The notes under the pieces are model-generated. The model worked only from the letters and a program-made list of their open reading frames with translations. It was not told the DNA's origin and did not search any database. From Streptomyces sp. RerS4 (GTDB taxonomy: Bacteria; Actinomycetota; Actinomycetes; Streptomycetales; Streptomycetaceae), in the NCBI RefSeq assembly GCF_023515955.1, contig NZ_CP097323.1, positions 124,001 to 188,000 on the forward strand: 64,000 nt of DNA, given 5' to 3'. Position numbers and translations under genes: made by a program. Shown in pieces: positions 50,105 to 58,313 of the stretch (its first letter is position 1; each line of letters opens with the position of its first letter).

Positions 50105-51073
50105 TCAGCGCAGGGTCAGGGAGGTCTGCGACGCGACGCGGCCCAGCTTCTCGGGGTTGCGGACGTAGTACAGGCCGGTGATGCGGGCATCCGCCGGCCG
50201 GGTGTCCCCGAGCCGGGTGGCCTCCAGGCGGGTGTCCTCCGCTTCCTTCGCGTCCTCCACGCGGACGGCCAAGATCCCGTCGACCTCCCCGTCCAGGTAC
50301 ACCAGGAGCGCCGGGCCGCCGTTGATCACCGTCGGGGCGAGGGCGATCTGCTGCCGGCGCTTGCCGATGCCGCCGATCATGAAGCGCGTCACCTTGTCGG
50401 CGCCGACGATCGGCCGCAGCGCGGCCTGCTTGATGCCGCCGCCGTCGCCCATGTAGACGACCTCAGGGGCGAGGACGTCCAGGAGACCTTGCGGATCCCC
50501 CGTCTCGATCGCGCGCCGGAACGACTCCAGCGCCGCCGAGGTCACGCTCGGCGGGACGACCTGACGGGGGCGGCGGGCATCGACGTGCCTGCGGGCGCGC
50601 AGCGCGATCTGCCGACAGGCCGCCGGGGTCTTGTCGACGGCGGCCGCGATGTCCTCGTAGCCGACGTCGAACGCCTCGCGCAGCACGAAGACGGCGCGCT
50701 CGGTCGGCGACAGCGTCTCCAGGACCAGCATCATCGCCATCGACACGCTCTCGGCGAGCTCGACGTCCTCGGCCACGTCCGGCGTGGTGAGCAACGGCTC
50801 GGGCAGCCAGGGGCCGACGTACGCCTCCTTGCGGCGCTTCATCGTCCGCAGCCGGTTGAGCGACTGCCGGGTGGTGATCCGCACCAGGTAGGCGCGTTGG
50901 TCGTTCACCTGCGCCAGGTCGACCTTGACCCAGCGCAGCCAGGTCTCCTGGAGGACGTCCTCGGCGTCGGCCGCCGATCCGAGCATCTCGTAGGCGACGG
51001 TGAAGAGGAGGTTGCGATGGGCGACGAACGCCTCGGTCGCCGGGTCAGCGCCGGCGTGCTCGTCCGCATCCAC
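50105..51073 (-). CDS. sigJ: RNA polymerase sigma factor, ECF41/SigJ type
   Basis: A 322-residue extracytoplasmic-function sigma factor. Region 2 includes AYEMLGSAADAEDVLQETWL and region 4 DVGYEDIAAAVDKTPAACRQ. A C-terminal SnoaL-like extension of about 120 residues carries the ECF41 hallmarks, the DGGG motif (VVYMGDGGGIKQA, near residue 206) and NPEKL near the end. In ECF41 factors this extension replaces an anti-sigma factor. Typical targets are neighbouring oxidoreductases, DoxX and AhpD-like genes; an NDH-2-like gene lies upstream on the same strand and a DoxX gene with an ECF41-like promoter at 41127. Confidence 0.93.
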   Translation of the reverse strand: MDADEHAGADPATEAFVAHRNLLFTVAYEMLGSAADAEDVLQETWLRWVKVDLAQVNDQRAYLVRITTRQSLNRLRTMKRRKEAYVGPWLPEPLLTTPDVAEDVELAESVSMAMMLVLETLSPTERAVFVLREAFDVGYEDIAAAVDKTPAACRQIALRARRHVDARRPRQVVPPSVTSAALESFRRAIETGDPQGLLDVLAPEVVYMGDGGGIKQAALRPIVGADKVTRFMIGGIGKRRQQIALAPTVINGGPALLVYLDGEVDGILAVRVEDAKEAEDTRLEATRLGDTRPADARITGLYYVRNPEKLGRVASQTSLTLR

Positions 51074-51129
51074 GACAAGGCCCCTTCTTCTTGTGGATCT
51101 TCATTTGGATCCTCATTGTGCTCGAACGG

Positions 51130-52332
51130 CTACGCCACCCGCTCGGCGGCCCCCCGCTCCTCGCCGCTGCGGGCCTCCAGCAACTTTCCGCGCCCCGCCC
51201 CGCCCGAGACGCGGTGCAGGCTGTACGAACCGGGCTTGCCGGCCTCACCGGCCAGGTGCTTGAGGACGCCCGCGCACACGAGCTCCTTGAGCTTCGCCCC
51301 CGGGCGACCGTCGATGTGGAACCACACGGCGACGTCGTTGCGGGCGAACTGGAAGATGCCCTTACGTCGGCCCAGGCTGATGCACTGGCCGGCGAACGCC
51401 TGCTTGAGCGCCCCGGGCAGCTCACCCGTCATCCGGCTGATCACCGTGTCGGCCGCCCGCGCGCCCAGCGGCATCGCGGCCTGGCAGCTCATCCGCAGCG
51501 GCAGGCCCGACGGCGCCGCCGAATCCCCGGCCGCGACGATGCGCACGTCGTCCAGGCTCGTCAACGTCTCGTCCGTGAGCAGGCGCCCCAGGGCGTCGGT
51601 ACGCAACCCACTGCGCGCGGCCAGATCCGGAACCCCGAACCCGGCCGTCCAGATGGTCACCGCGCTCGGCAGCTCGCGACCGTCGGCGAGCCGCACGGCA
51701 TCGCGCGTCACCGCCGCCACCTTCGTATCCGGGCCCTGGAGCACCGTCACCCCCAGTTCGGCGAGCCGCCCGGCGACCGAACGCCGACCCCGCGCGTGCA
51801 GGTACGGGCCGAGCACCCCGCCGCAGACCAGGGTCACCCGCCGACCCGCCTCCGCCAGCTCGGCGGCGGCCTCGATCCCCGTCGGACCGGCTCCCACGAC
51901 CGTCACCGCGGCCGTCGCGGGCGCGGCGTCCAGCACCGGCCGCAGCCGCTGCGCCTCCTCCAGGTCACCGATCGGGTACGCGAACTCGGCCGCCCCCGGC
52001 ACGCCCGGGTCGGCGCTGCCACTGCCGACCGCGTAGATCAGGTAGTCGTAGCCGAGCCCGCCGCCCGACCCCAGCTCCACCCCGCGCCCGGCCGCGTCGA
52101 TCCGCGTCACGGTGTCGACCACCAGCCGCACGCCCTCGGCCAGGACGTCCCGGTACTCGACGACCGCCTCGTCGGTCCCGGCCACCAGCTGGTGGAGGCG
52201 GATCCGGTGGACGAAGTTCGGGCGCGGGTTGATCAGCGTCACGGCCACGTCGTCGCGCGACGTCAGGCGATTGGCCGCCATCACCCCGGCGTACCCGCCA
52301 CCGATGACGACAACGGCAGTCTTCTCACCCAT
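51130..52332 (-). CDS. NAD(P)/FAD-dependent oxidoreductase (NDH-2-like)
   Basis: A 400-residue two-dinucleotide-binding flavoprotein. The FAD motif is VVVIGGGYAGVMAANRL, the NAD motif VTVVGAGPTGIEAAAELAEA near residue 150, and VRIVAAGDSAAPSG near residue 275 binds the FAD ribityl. The C-terminus with FQFARNDVAVWFHIDGRPGA resembles type II NADH dehydrogenase or carotenoid/ferredoxin reductase-like members. It lies 56 bases upstream of sigJ on the same strand, the usual ECF41 partner arrangement. A CRP-like palindrome is located about 80 bases upstream of the start. Confidence 0.87.
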   Translation of the reverse strand: MGEKTAVVVIGGGYAGVMAANRLTSRDDVAVTLINPRPNFVHRIRLHQLVAGTDEAVVEYRDVLAEGVRLVVDTVTRIDAAGRGVELGSGGGLGYDYLIYAVGSGSADPGVPGAAEFAYPIGDLEEAQRLRPVLDAAPATAAVTVVGAGPTGIEAAAELAEAGRRVTLVCGGVLGPYLHARGRRSVAGRLAELGVTVLQGPDTKVAAVTRDAVRLADGRELPSAVTIWTAGFGVPDLAARSGLRTDALGRLLTDETLTSLDDVRIVAAGDSAAPSGLPLRMSCQAAMPLGARAADTVISRMTGELPGALKQAFAGQCISLGRRKGIFQFARNDVAVWFHIDGRPGAKLKELVCAGVLKHLAGEAGKPGSYSLHRVSGGAGRGKLLEARSGEERGAAERVA

Positions 52333-52409
52333 GGTGTCTCTCCTCCGCTTCGACCCCCTCCGAAGGGGTTCGACCTCAAGACACCGCACCCCCGACCACC
52401 GTGACGGAA

Positions 52410-52425
52410 TGTGACGCAGGTCACA
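52410..52425 (-). promoter_or_regulatory. CRP-like palindrome TGTGACGCAGGTCACA
   Basis: A perfect TGTGAC-N4-GTCACA inverted repeat matches the classical cAMP-receptor-protein consensus, and Streptomyces Crp recognises GTGAC-type sites. It sits about 78 bases before the NDH-2-like start and just behind the stop of the small membrane protein. The same bases contain CGTCACA, which also fits an ECF41 -35 element, so the dyad may serve either regulator. Confidence 0.5.
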
Positions 52426-52433
52426 TTGTGAAC

Positions 52434-52733
52434 CTAGAAGGGCAAGAGTCCACCCACGGCCGCGAGCGACCTGACCAGGCCGAGGTGTGCGACGACCAGC
52501 AGGACCCAGGCCGCGAAACCCACCCGCCACCGCACGCGCGCCGTCAACCGCCACTCGTGCGCGCCGGACGCGGCGGCAAGCACGAACAACGGTCCCCAGA
52601 GCGCCGCCCACCAGGACCAGATGTCAACGAAGCGAAGCAGGCCGGCCAGCACCCCGAAGAGCCCCGCGGTCAGGAACCAGCCCGGCTTCTCCCCGCCCTC
52701 GCCGGCTCGCGGTAAGCCCGCAGAAGTGTCCAT
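52434..52733 (-). CDS. Small membrane protein with a TTA codon
   Basis: A 99-residue protein with three hydrophobic segments (GWFLTAGLFGVLAGLLRF, SWWAALWGPLFVLAAASG, WRVGFAAWVLLVVAHLGLV). ATG at 52733 is chosen, with GTG 52793 in frame as an alternative; neither has a convincing ribosome-binding site. A TTA leucine codon occurs at 52713-52715, so translation would depend on the bldA tRNA, which limits expression to late growth in Streptomyces. Function unknown. Confidence 0.55.
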   Translation of the reverse strand: MDTSAGLPRAGEGGEKPGWFLTAGLFGVLAGLLRFVDIWSWWAALWGPLFVLAAASGAHEWRLTARVRWRVGFAAWVLLVVAHLGLVRSLAAVGGLLPF

Positions 52734-52789
52734 GGCGCGACGCCATCGCGTCGGGGGTCCGCGCCTCGGCTGCGGGCCGCGGGAATCCG

Positions 52790-53935
52790 TCACGGCCGCG
52801 TGGCCGCGAAGTAGTCACCCTGGGGCATCGCCGAGGTCAGGGGCTCGACGTCGATCTCGCGGCCCGTGCGCGGGGCGTGCAGGACGGCGCCCTCGCCCGC
52901 GTACAGGGCGACGTGGTAGATGCCGCCGGCCCCGCCCCGCGACCAGAACAGCAGGTCCCCCGGCCGCAGAACGGCGCGCGAGACCGGCCGGTCGGACGTG
53001 GCCTCGTACTGCGCCGCCGCCACGCGCGGCAACCGCCGGCTCGGCCAGTACGCGTACTGCACCAGGCTGGAGCAGTCGAAGCCGACCGTCGACCGCGCCG
53101 AACAGGCACCGCCCGCGTAGCCGTTGACCCCGTCGCAGAACCCCGTCGACGGGCCCGCCGGCGAGCCACCGCCCCAGGAGTACGGCGTACCCCGCCACGC
53201 CCCCGCCCGCCGCAACGCGTCCGCGCCCGCCCCGGAGCCCGCGATCCGCAGCGGCCCCGGCCCCTGGAAGCGGGCCGTGCCGGCGAGGATCGCCCGTACG
53301 TAGTCGTACGTCTCCCCACCCGCGAACGACCGCGGCGGCACCCCGCCGAACTGCTCCACCCGCCCCCACCCGGCGTTGTACCCGGCCAACGCCAAGGCGC
53401 GCGGATCGCCCCCGTAGCCGCTCGACTTGGCCTGCCCGAGCAGCGAACACATCATCCGCCCCTGCGCGGTGACGGCGTCGCCGACGTCCCACGGCGAAGC
53501 CCGCCCGTTGCCGTCGGCGTCCCGCCCCCAGGTGCTCCACGTACCCGGCATGAACTGCGCGGGCCCCTGCGCCCCCACGCGGGACGTGGCCCGCGCCCGA
53601 CTCGTCTCGAACCGCGACTCGTGCCACAACTGCGACGCCAGCAGAGCCGGCGTCAGCTCCGGCTCCCCACACGCCGCGTCGGCCGCGACGATCCAGGACC
53701 GGAACGCGGCGGGGACGTTCCGCAGCCCGCCGCCGCCCCCTCCCGCGGCCGTCGCACCGGCGGCCTTCGCGTCGGAGTCCATCAGCGCGATCCCCACCAA
53801 CACCACCACGGGCAGCACCAATCCCCCCACCACCACGACCGCGGCCCCGACGAGCCCCTTCAACGCGCTGCCCCCCTCCCCGATGGGGTGACGCGGGCGT
53901 CCGCGCCGACCGCCCGGCACGCTACTCTTCGTCAC
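52790..53935 (-). CDS. Membrane-anchored lytic transglycosylase and NlpC/P60 peptidase
   Basis: A 381-residue bifunctional cell-wall enzyme. After a short cytoplasmic part and one transmembrane helix (LKGLVGAAVVVVGGLVLPVV) comes an SLT-like transglycosylase domain (ALLASQLWHESRFETSRARA with the catalytic Glu, then GAQGPAQFMPGTW). An NlpC/P60 domain follows, with catalytic Cys in VGFDCSSLVQYAYWPS and His in GIYHVALYAGEGAVLHAP. This pairing is typical of VirB1-like proteins that open peptidoglycan for Gram-positive type IV secretion. It is divergent from the transfer operon starting at 54032. Start GTG 53935 is provisional. Confidence 0.87.
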   Translation of the reverse strand: MTKSSVPGGRRGRPRHPIGEGGSALKGLVGAAVVVVGGLVLPVVVLVGIALMDSDAKAAGATAAGGGGGGLRNVPAAFRSWIVAADAACGEPELTPALLASQLWHESRFETSRARATSRVGAQGPAQFMPGTWSTWGRDADGNGRASPWDVGDAVTAQGRMMCSLLGQAKSSGYGGDPRALALAGYNAGWGRVEQFGGVPPRSFAGGETYDYVRAILAGTARFQGPGPLRIAGSGAGADALRRAGAWRGTPYSWGGGSPAGPSTGFCDGVNGYAGGACSARSTVGFDCSSLVQYAYWPSRRLPRVAAAQYEATSDRPVSRAVLRPGDLLFWSRGGAGGIYHVALYAGEGAVLHAPRTGREIDVEPLTSAMPQGDYFAATRP

Positions 53936-54031
53936 CGCATGAGCCAAATGCGTGACGGACGGCATGCGGACGGCGTGCGGGCGGCATGCGGCCGACCAGG
54001 GGGAGTTGAGGAACGTGGGGGAGTCGGGCGC

Positions 54032-54487
54032 ATGCATACGCACCCGGAGGCACCGCTCCGCTATGCGCTGATCCCCGTGCACGGCCACGGCATCGCCGTG
54101 GCGACCGTCGCCCGGATGCTCGACGCCGACTCGGGCGGGTCGCGGGCCCGCCCGCTCGCCCCCGCGGAGCCCCTCCCGTACGGCGCCCAGCCCGTCATCG
54201 TCGCGGACACGACCGTCTACGGCGCGACGCGCGTCGAGGAACTCCTGCTCCGCTGGGGCTCCCTGCCCAAACCCTGGCTGGTGCTGCTCGCCGACGCCCC
54301 CGCCCGCCCGCCGGCGGACGCGCGGTACCTCGTACGAGCCCTGGAGGGACGCCTGGCCGGGGTGGCGAGGGTGCCGTACCTGCCGGTCCTGCGCGCCGTG
54401 AGGGGGCCGGCCGAGGCCCTGGAACACAAGGACGTACGGACCGCCGCCGAGCGGCTGCGGCTCGCGATGGAAGGAAACAAGCGATGA
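54032..54487 (+). CDS. Conserved transfer-locus protein of unknown function
   Basis: A 151-residue soluble protein with an alternating beta/alpha pattern (RYALIPVHGHGIAVATVARM, PWLVLLADAPARPPADARYL). No known family; the pattern could fit a regulatory or nucleotide-binding module. It is the first gene of a plus-strand operon whose last members are VirB4-like; its stop overlaps the next start (ATGA). A GGGGGAG site precedes the ATG. Confidence 0.65.
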   Translation: MHTHPEAPLRYALIPVHGHGIAVATVARMLDADSGGSRARPLAPAEPLPYGAQPVIVADTTVYGATRVEELLLRWGSLPKPWLVLLADAPARPPADARYLVRALEGRLAGVARVPYLPVLRAVRGPAEALEHKDVRTAAERLRLAMEGNKR

Positions 54488-54768
54488 GCACGGACCTCTT
54501 CACGCTCGCGGCGGACCTGATCCCGGGCGCGAAGCCCACCGCGATCCCGAACCTGGACGAAACCGTCAGCGAGATCTTCGGCTACGGGCTGTGGCTCCTG
54601 GTCCTCTCCGGCGTCGGCGGAACCGGCTTCGGCGTCTACAAGCTCGCGGTCGCCGACAAGAGCCGAGGCGGGGGAGGGGCGGAGGCGTTCAAGTGGATGG
54701 GCGGCGGAGTCGCCGCGATCCTCCTGGCCGGCTCCCTGATCAGCATCCTCAACGGCATCAGCGGCTAG
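54484..54768 (+). CDS. Small two-helix membrane protein (pilin/VirB2-like candidate)
   Basis: A 94-residue protein with an N-terminal amphipathic part and two hydrophobic helices (IFGYGLWLLVLSGVGGTGFG; GGGVAAILLAGSLISILNGI) separated by a short polar Gly-rich loop. Size, topology and its place before a VirB6-like gene resemble VirB2-type pilin or TcpD-like subunits of type IV systems. This is inference from context. Confidence 0.65.
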   Translation: MSTDLFTLAADLIPGAKPTAIPNLDETVSEIFGYGLWLLVLSGVGGTGFGVYKLAVADKSRGGGGAEAFKWMGGGVAAILLAGSLISILNGISG

Positions 54769-54782
54769 GAGCGGAGCGGACG

Positions 54783-55523
54783 ATGTTACGGACCACCTGG
54801 GCGGCGTGCGCTGTGCTCGTCGCCCTCCTCGCCTTCACGGGGTGCGCGGTACTCGACGACGCCCCCGCCCCGCCCACCCCCACCGCCCCCGACCCGGCCC
54901 CCACGTACACCCAACCCCCCGACTGGACCGAACCGACCCGCTGGACGGCCCTACCGCGCGGCTGGCGCAAGGACGAACTGGGCAGCGAGGTCGGCTTCCC
55001 CCACACGACGGAGGGCGCGGTGGCGATGGCGATGGCTGCCAACTCCGTCAACGTCGAGGGTGACAGGTCGACTGTTGACGAACAGCTGCGCCTCTACCAC
55101 TCGTATCTCGCCGTGCGGGACCGTGCGCCCGAGGCCGTTGAGAAGATCAAGCAGACGGCCGTCGAGGTCGACGCGACCATTGCCCAACAGGTGGGTGTGA
55201 AGGCAGGGGAATCGCTGCCGCCCGGTGCCTACCTACGCAATCACGTGCTCGGCTACAAGATCATCAGGGAGTCGAACGATGCCGTCAGTCTGTGGCTGCT
55301 GACCAGCGTGGTCCAGAAGGCCGGAGAGCTGGAGAAGGAAGAGAGCTCCTTCACCGGCACCCTGTTGGGCTTGCAGTGGCAGGACGGCGACTGGAGGCTG
55401 TCCGGGGAGGTCACGATCCAAGCCCAGAAAGACACCGCCGGCAAAGCCGGCCCTGCTTTGGTCGCCCCGGGCGATGCGGCGTTCAACGAGGCTGGCTGGA
55501 CGGCCATCAGGTCGGCCTCATGA
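54783..55523 (+). CDS. Lipoprotein of the type IV-secretion-like locus
   Basis: A 246-residue exported lipoprotein: signal peptide ending LLAFTGC, a Pro/Thr-rich linker, then a globular domain with EGAVAMAMAANSVNVEGDRS and WQDGDWRLSGEVTIQAQKD. The C-terminal half resembles NTF2/VirB8-like folds used by conjugation scaffold proteins in Gram-positive bacteria (TcpC-like), but that is only a structural guess. Codon use between 55060 and 55700 is less GC-biased than its neighbours, a possible sign of a different history. Its stop overlaps the next start. Confidence 0.72.
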   Translation: MLRTTWAACAVLVALLAFTGCAVLDDAPAPPTPTAPDPAPTYTQPPDWTEPTRWTALPRGWRKDELGSEVGFPHTTEGAVAMAMAANSVNVEGDRSTVDEQLRLYHSYLAVRDRAPEAVEKIKQTAVEVDATIAQQVGVKAGESLPPGAYLRNHVLGYKIIRESNDAVSLWLLTSVVQKAGELEKEESSFTGTLLGLQWQDGDWRLSGEVTIQAQKDTAGKAGPALVAPGDAAFNEAGWTAIRSAS

Positions 55524-56854
55524 GGCGGCGGTTTGCCGGGATCCTGCTGGTCCTGGTCCTGGCCCTCGCGCTCGGAGCGTTGGTATCCGCACCTCGGCAT
55601 GCGGTCGCAGCTGAGGATGACGGCATCAGCGGGGGCGTCAAGGTCGTCTGCAAAATTGGCGCCGCCGTGATTCCCAGTGCGCTCCCCAGCGTGCTCGCTA
55701 CTCACAAGGACCTGTGCTACCGGACAGGTCGAACGCTCGACGGCGAATGGACCAACCTAAAAAACTCCCTCCTCGGCGACATCATCGAGTCCGCCCAGGA
55801 CGCGACCCGCTGGATGCTCCACAAAGTCCTGACCCTCTCCCTGTTCGGCCCCTCCCTCGACCTCAAGGCCACCGGCCTCTTCGGTCGGGACGCCACCCTC
55901 GCCGGCATGCTCACCTGGCTCGGACTGCTCATCGCCGCAGCCGGCGTCATGTGGCAGTTCGCCCGCGCCGCCCTCACCGGACAGGCCCGGCACGCCGGCC
56001 GCGCACTCCTCGGCTGGGTGGAGAACCTCGTCGTGTCCGCCTGCGGCGTCGGCCTGTTCGGGCTCCTGCTGACCGCCTCGGACGCCCTCACCACCGGCCT
56101 CGTCGGCGCCACGTTCCGAGGCGGCGACCTCTTCGACCGGGTCCTGAAGACGATGGTCCCCGCCGGGGTCCTGAACCCCATCCTGGTACTCGGCCTGCTC
56201 CTCGTGATCCTGCTCGCCGGCCTCGTACAGCTGGTCCTCGTGTTCCTGCGGCAGAGCGCGATCCCCATCATCTGCCTGCTGCTCCCCCTCGCGAGCGCCG
56301 GCCGCGCCGGGGGCGCGTCCACCCGCAAGTGGCTGCCGAATCTGATCACGACCGGCCTCGCCGTCGTCGCCTACAAACCCCTCCTCGCCCTCCTGTTCTG
56401 CATCGGCTTCAGCGAGTTCGGCCACTCCCAGACCCTCACCGAATGGCTCCGCGGCTGCGCCACCCTCATCCTCGCGATCCTCGCCCCCGGCCCCCTCATG
56501 AAGATCTTCGCTCCGTTCGGGGCCGCCGTCGGCGACGGCATGGCGACCGGCGGCGCCGGCGGAGCCCTGGGCGCAGCCGCCGGGTACTTCGCCCGGCCCA
56601 AGGGCGTCCCGGACGCCACCGGCGCGGCCCCCTCCACCGCCGTGCAGCACGCCCAGTACGTCGCACAGAGCATGGGCAACCAGGCCCATCACGGCGACCG
56701 CGGCTCCACCGACGCCCCCACCCACGCCGCCCGCCACGACCCCGCCCGCATCCCCGCCCAACCCCCCGCACCCGTCGGCATCGAGGTCATGGACGGCCTC
56801 GACCACAAACGACACGTCCCGCCACACCCGCCAGAACGGCACCCCCACCAGTGA
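55520..56854 (+). CDS. VirB6/TrbL-like polytopic membrane protein (SCO6881-type)
   Basis: A 444-residue protein with a signal-like first segment (FAGILLVLVLALALGALVSA) and about six further helices, including LAGMLTWLGLLIAAAGVMWQ and NPILVLGLLLVILLAGLVQL. The C-terminal 90 residues are hydrophilic and His/Pro-rich, probably cytoplasmic. Layout and position match TrbL/VirB6-like channel proteins of actinobacterial type IV loci. It is translationally coupled on both sides (ATGA before, GTGA after). Confidence 0.78.
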   Translation: MRRRFAGILLVLVLALALGALVSAPRHAVAAEDDGISGGVKVVCKIGAAVIPSALPSVLATHKDLCYRTGRTLDGEWTNLKNSLLGDIIESAQDATRWMLHKVLTLSLFGPSLDLKATGLFGRDATLAGMLTWLGLLIAAAGVMWQFARAALTGQARHAGRALLGWVENLVVSACGVGLFGLLLTASDALTTGLVGATFRGGDLFDRVLKTMVPAGVLNPILVLGLLLVILLAGLVQLVLVFLRQSAIPIICLLLPLASAGRAGGASTRKWLPNLITTGLAVVAYKPLLALLFCIGFSEFGHSQTLTEWLRGCATLILAILAPGPLMKIFAPFGAAVGDGMATGGAGGALGAAAGYFARPKGVPDATGAAPSTAVQHAQYVAQSMGNQAHHGDRGSTDAPTHAARHDPARIPAQPPAPVGIEVMDGLDHKRHVPPHPPERHPHQ

Positions 56855-58302
56855 CCGCACACGAAGTGCCCAGCGCCCTCATGGTCGACGGCTTCCGCGC
56901 CCGCCGCTCCTTCGGCCTCGGCGGGCTCTCCAAAAGCGCGACGATCACCGCGGCCGCGGTCCTCACCGTGGACGGCCTGATCGCCACCCGCGCCCCGGCC
57001 ACCCTCCTCCTCACCCTCCCCGCCACCACCCTCGTCTTCGCGCTCGCCGCCGCCCGCCGCCACGGCATGCCCGCCCTCGCCTACTACTGGGCGAAGTTCT
57101 CCTGGCGCCGCGCCGCCCGCTGCGACGTCACCGCCTACCGGCGCCTCCTCCTGCCGCACCCCTACGCCCTCGACCTGCCCGGCGTCGGCGCCTCGTCCAC
57201 CCTCATCAAGGCGCACGACCCGACGACCGGCAAGAAGGTCGGCGTCGTCCACGACCGCGCGACCGGCCGCATGACGATCAGCACCCTCCTCGCCCCCGGC
57301 GGCAGCCTCATGGCCCCCACCGCCGCCGTCCGGGGCAGCCTGCGCACGTGGGCGTCCGTCCTGGACGCCATGAGCACGGACGAGCAGGTCAAGGGCGCTT
57401 CCGTGACCATCCAGATCACCCCCGGAGCCGGTGAGGCCCTCGGCGACGACGTGAAGGCCCGTCAGGACCCCGACGCACCGCACCTCGCCCGGCGCATCAT
57501 CGGCGAGCTGGTCCGCACCACCCCGCACGCGACCGCCTCCGTGGCGCCGTGGATGTCCGTCACCGTCGACCCGAACGCCTCCGCCAACCCGCCCACCGAC
57601 CTCGCCGAACAGGTCGCCGAGGCCCTCAAGGTCGTCGACTCCCTCGACCTGTCCGGCACCGGCACCGACATCGAGCGCCGCGCGACCGACGTCGATCTGC
57701 GCCGCCTCGTGCGCAGCGCCTACGACCCGGCCGTCTTCAACGCCCGCGACGCCGACTTCGCGGACCTCTCCTGGGGCGAGTGCGGACCGCAGGCCGCCGA
57801 CGACGGCTGGGAGGAGTACGCCCACGACGGTGCCGTCTCCGCCTCTTGGGTGCTACGCGAAATGCCCCGCCGCCCCCTCGCGTACAGCGTGCTCCTCCCC
57901 CTCCTCGCCCCCGGCCGCTTCCAACGCCGCATCACCCTCGCCTACCGCGTCCTCGACCCGCACGAGGGCGAAGCGGTCCTCGAACGGGAGATCAGCAACG
58001 CGCACCAACGCGCCCAGACCACCGCCGAGGTCAAGGGCCGCGCGAAGTGGACGCAACGGGCCGACACGGAGCGGGCCGAGCAGGCCGCCGCCCAGATGGC
58101 CGGCGGGGCGCAGGTCGTCGACTGGACGCTCCTGGTCACCGTCACCGCCCGCACCACCACCGACCTGCCCGCCGCACGCCAGGAACTCGAACGCGCCGTG
58201 AAAGCCATGCGGGGCATCCGCATGCGCCCCGCCTACGGCGCCCAGGCCGCCGTCTTCGCCGCCGGCATCCCCGTGGGCTACAACCCCCTCGTGAAGGACT
58301 GA
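56851..58302 (+). CDS. SCO6880-family protein (PrgI-like N-terminus)
   Basis: A 483-residue protein with two N-terminal hydrophobic segments (TITAAAVLTVDGLIATRAPA; TLLLTLPATTLVFALAAARR) and a large cytoplasmic domain. This corresponds to the SCO6880 family, in which a PrgI-like membrane part is joined to a VirB4 N-terminal-like domain (RRPLAYSVLLPLLAPGRFQR, then HQRAQTTAEVKGRAKWTQRA). Together with the following ATPase it probably makes up one split VirB4 engine. GTG start overlaps the preceding stop. Confidence 0.82.
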   Translation: MTAHEVPSALMVDGFRARRSFGLGGLSKSATITAAAVLTVDGLIATRAPATLLLTLPATTLVFALAAARRHGMPALAYYWAKFSWRRAARCDVTAYRRLLLPHPYALDLPGVGASSTLIKAHDPTTGKKVGVVHDRATGRMTISTLLAPGGSLMAPTAAVRGSLRTWASVLDAMSTDEQVKGASVTIQITPGAGEALGDDVKARQDPDAPHLARRIIGELVRTTPHATASVAPWMSVTVDPNASANPPTDLAEQVAEALKVVDSLDLSGTGTDIERRATDVDLRRLVRSAYDPAVFNARDADFADLSWGECGPQAADDGWEEYAHDGAVSASWVLREMPRRPLAYSVLLPLLAPGRFQRRITLAYRVLDPHEGEAVLEREISNAHQRAQTTAEVKGRAKWTQRADTERAEQAAAQMAGGAQVVDWTLLVTVTARTTTDLPAARQELERAVKAMRGIRMRPAYGAQAAVFAAGIPVGYNPLVKD

Positions 58303-58313
58303 CGACGACGACC

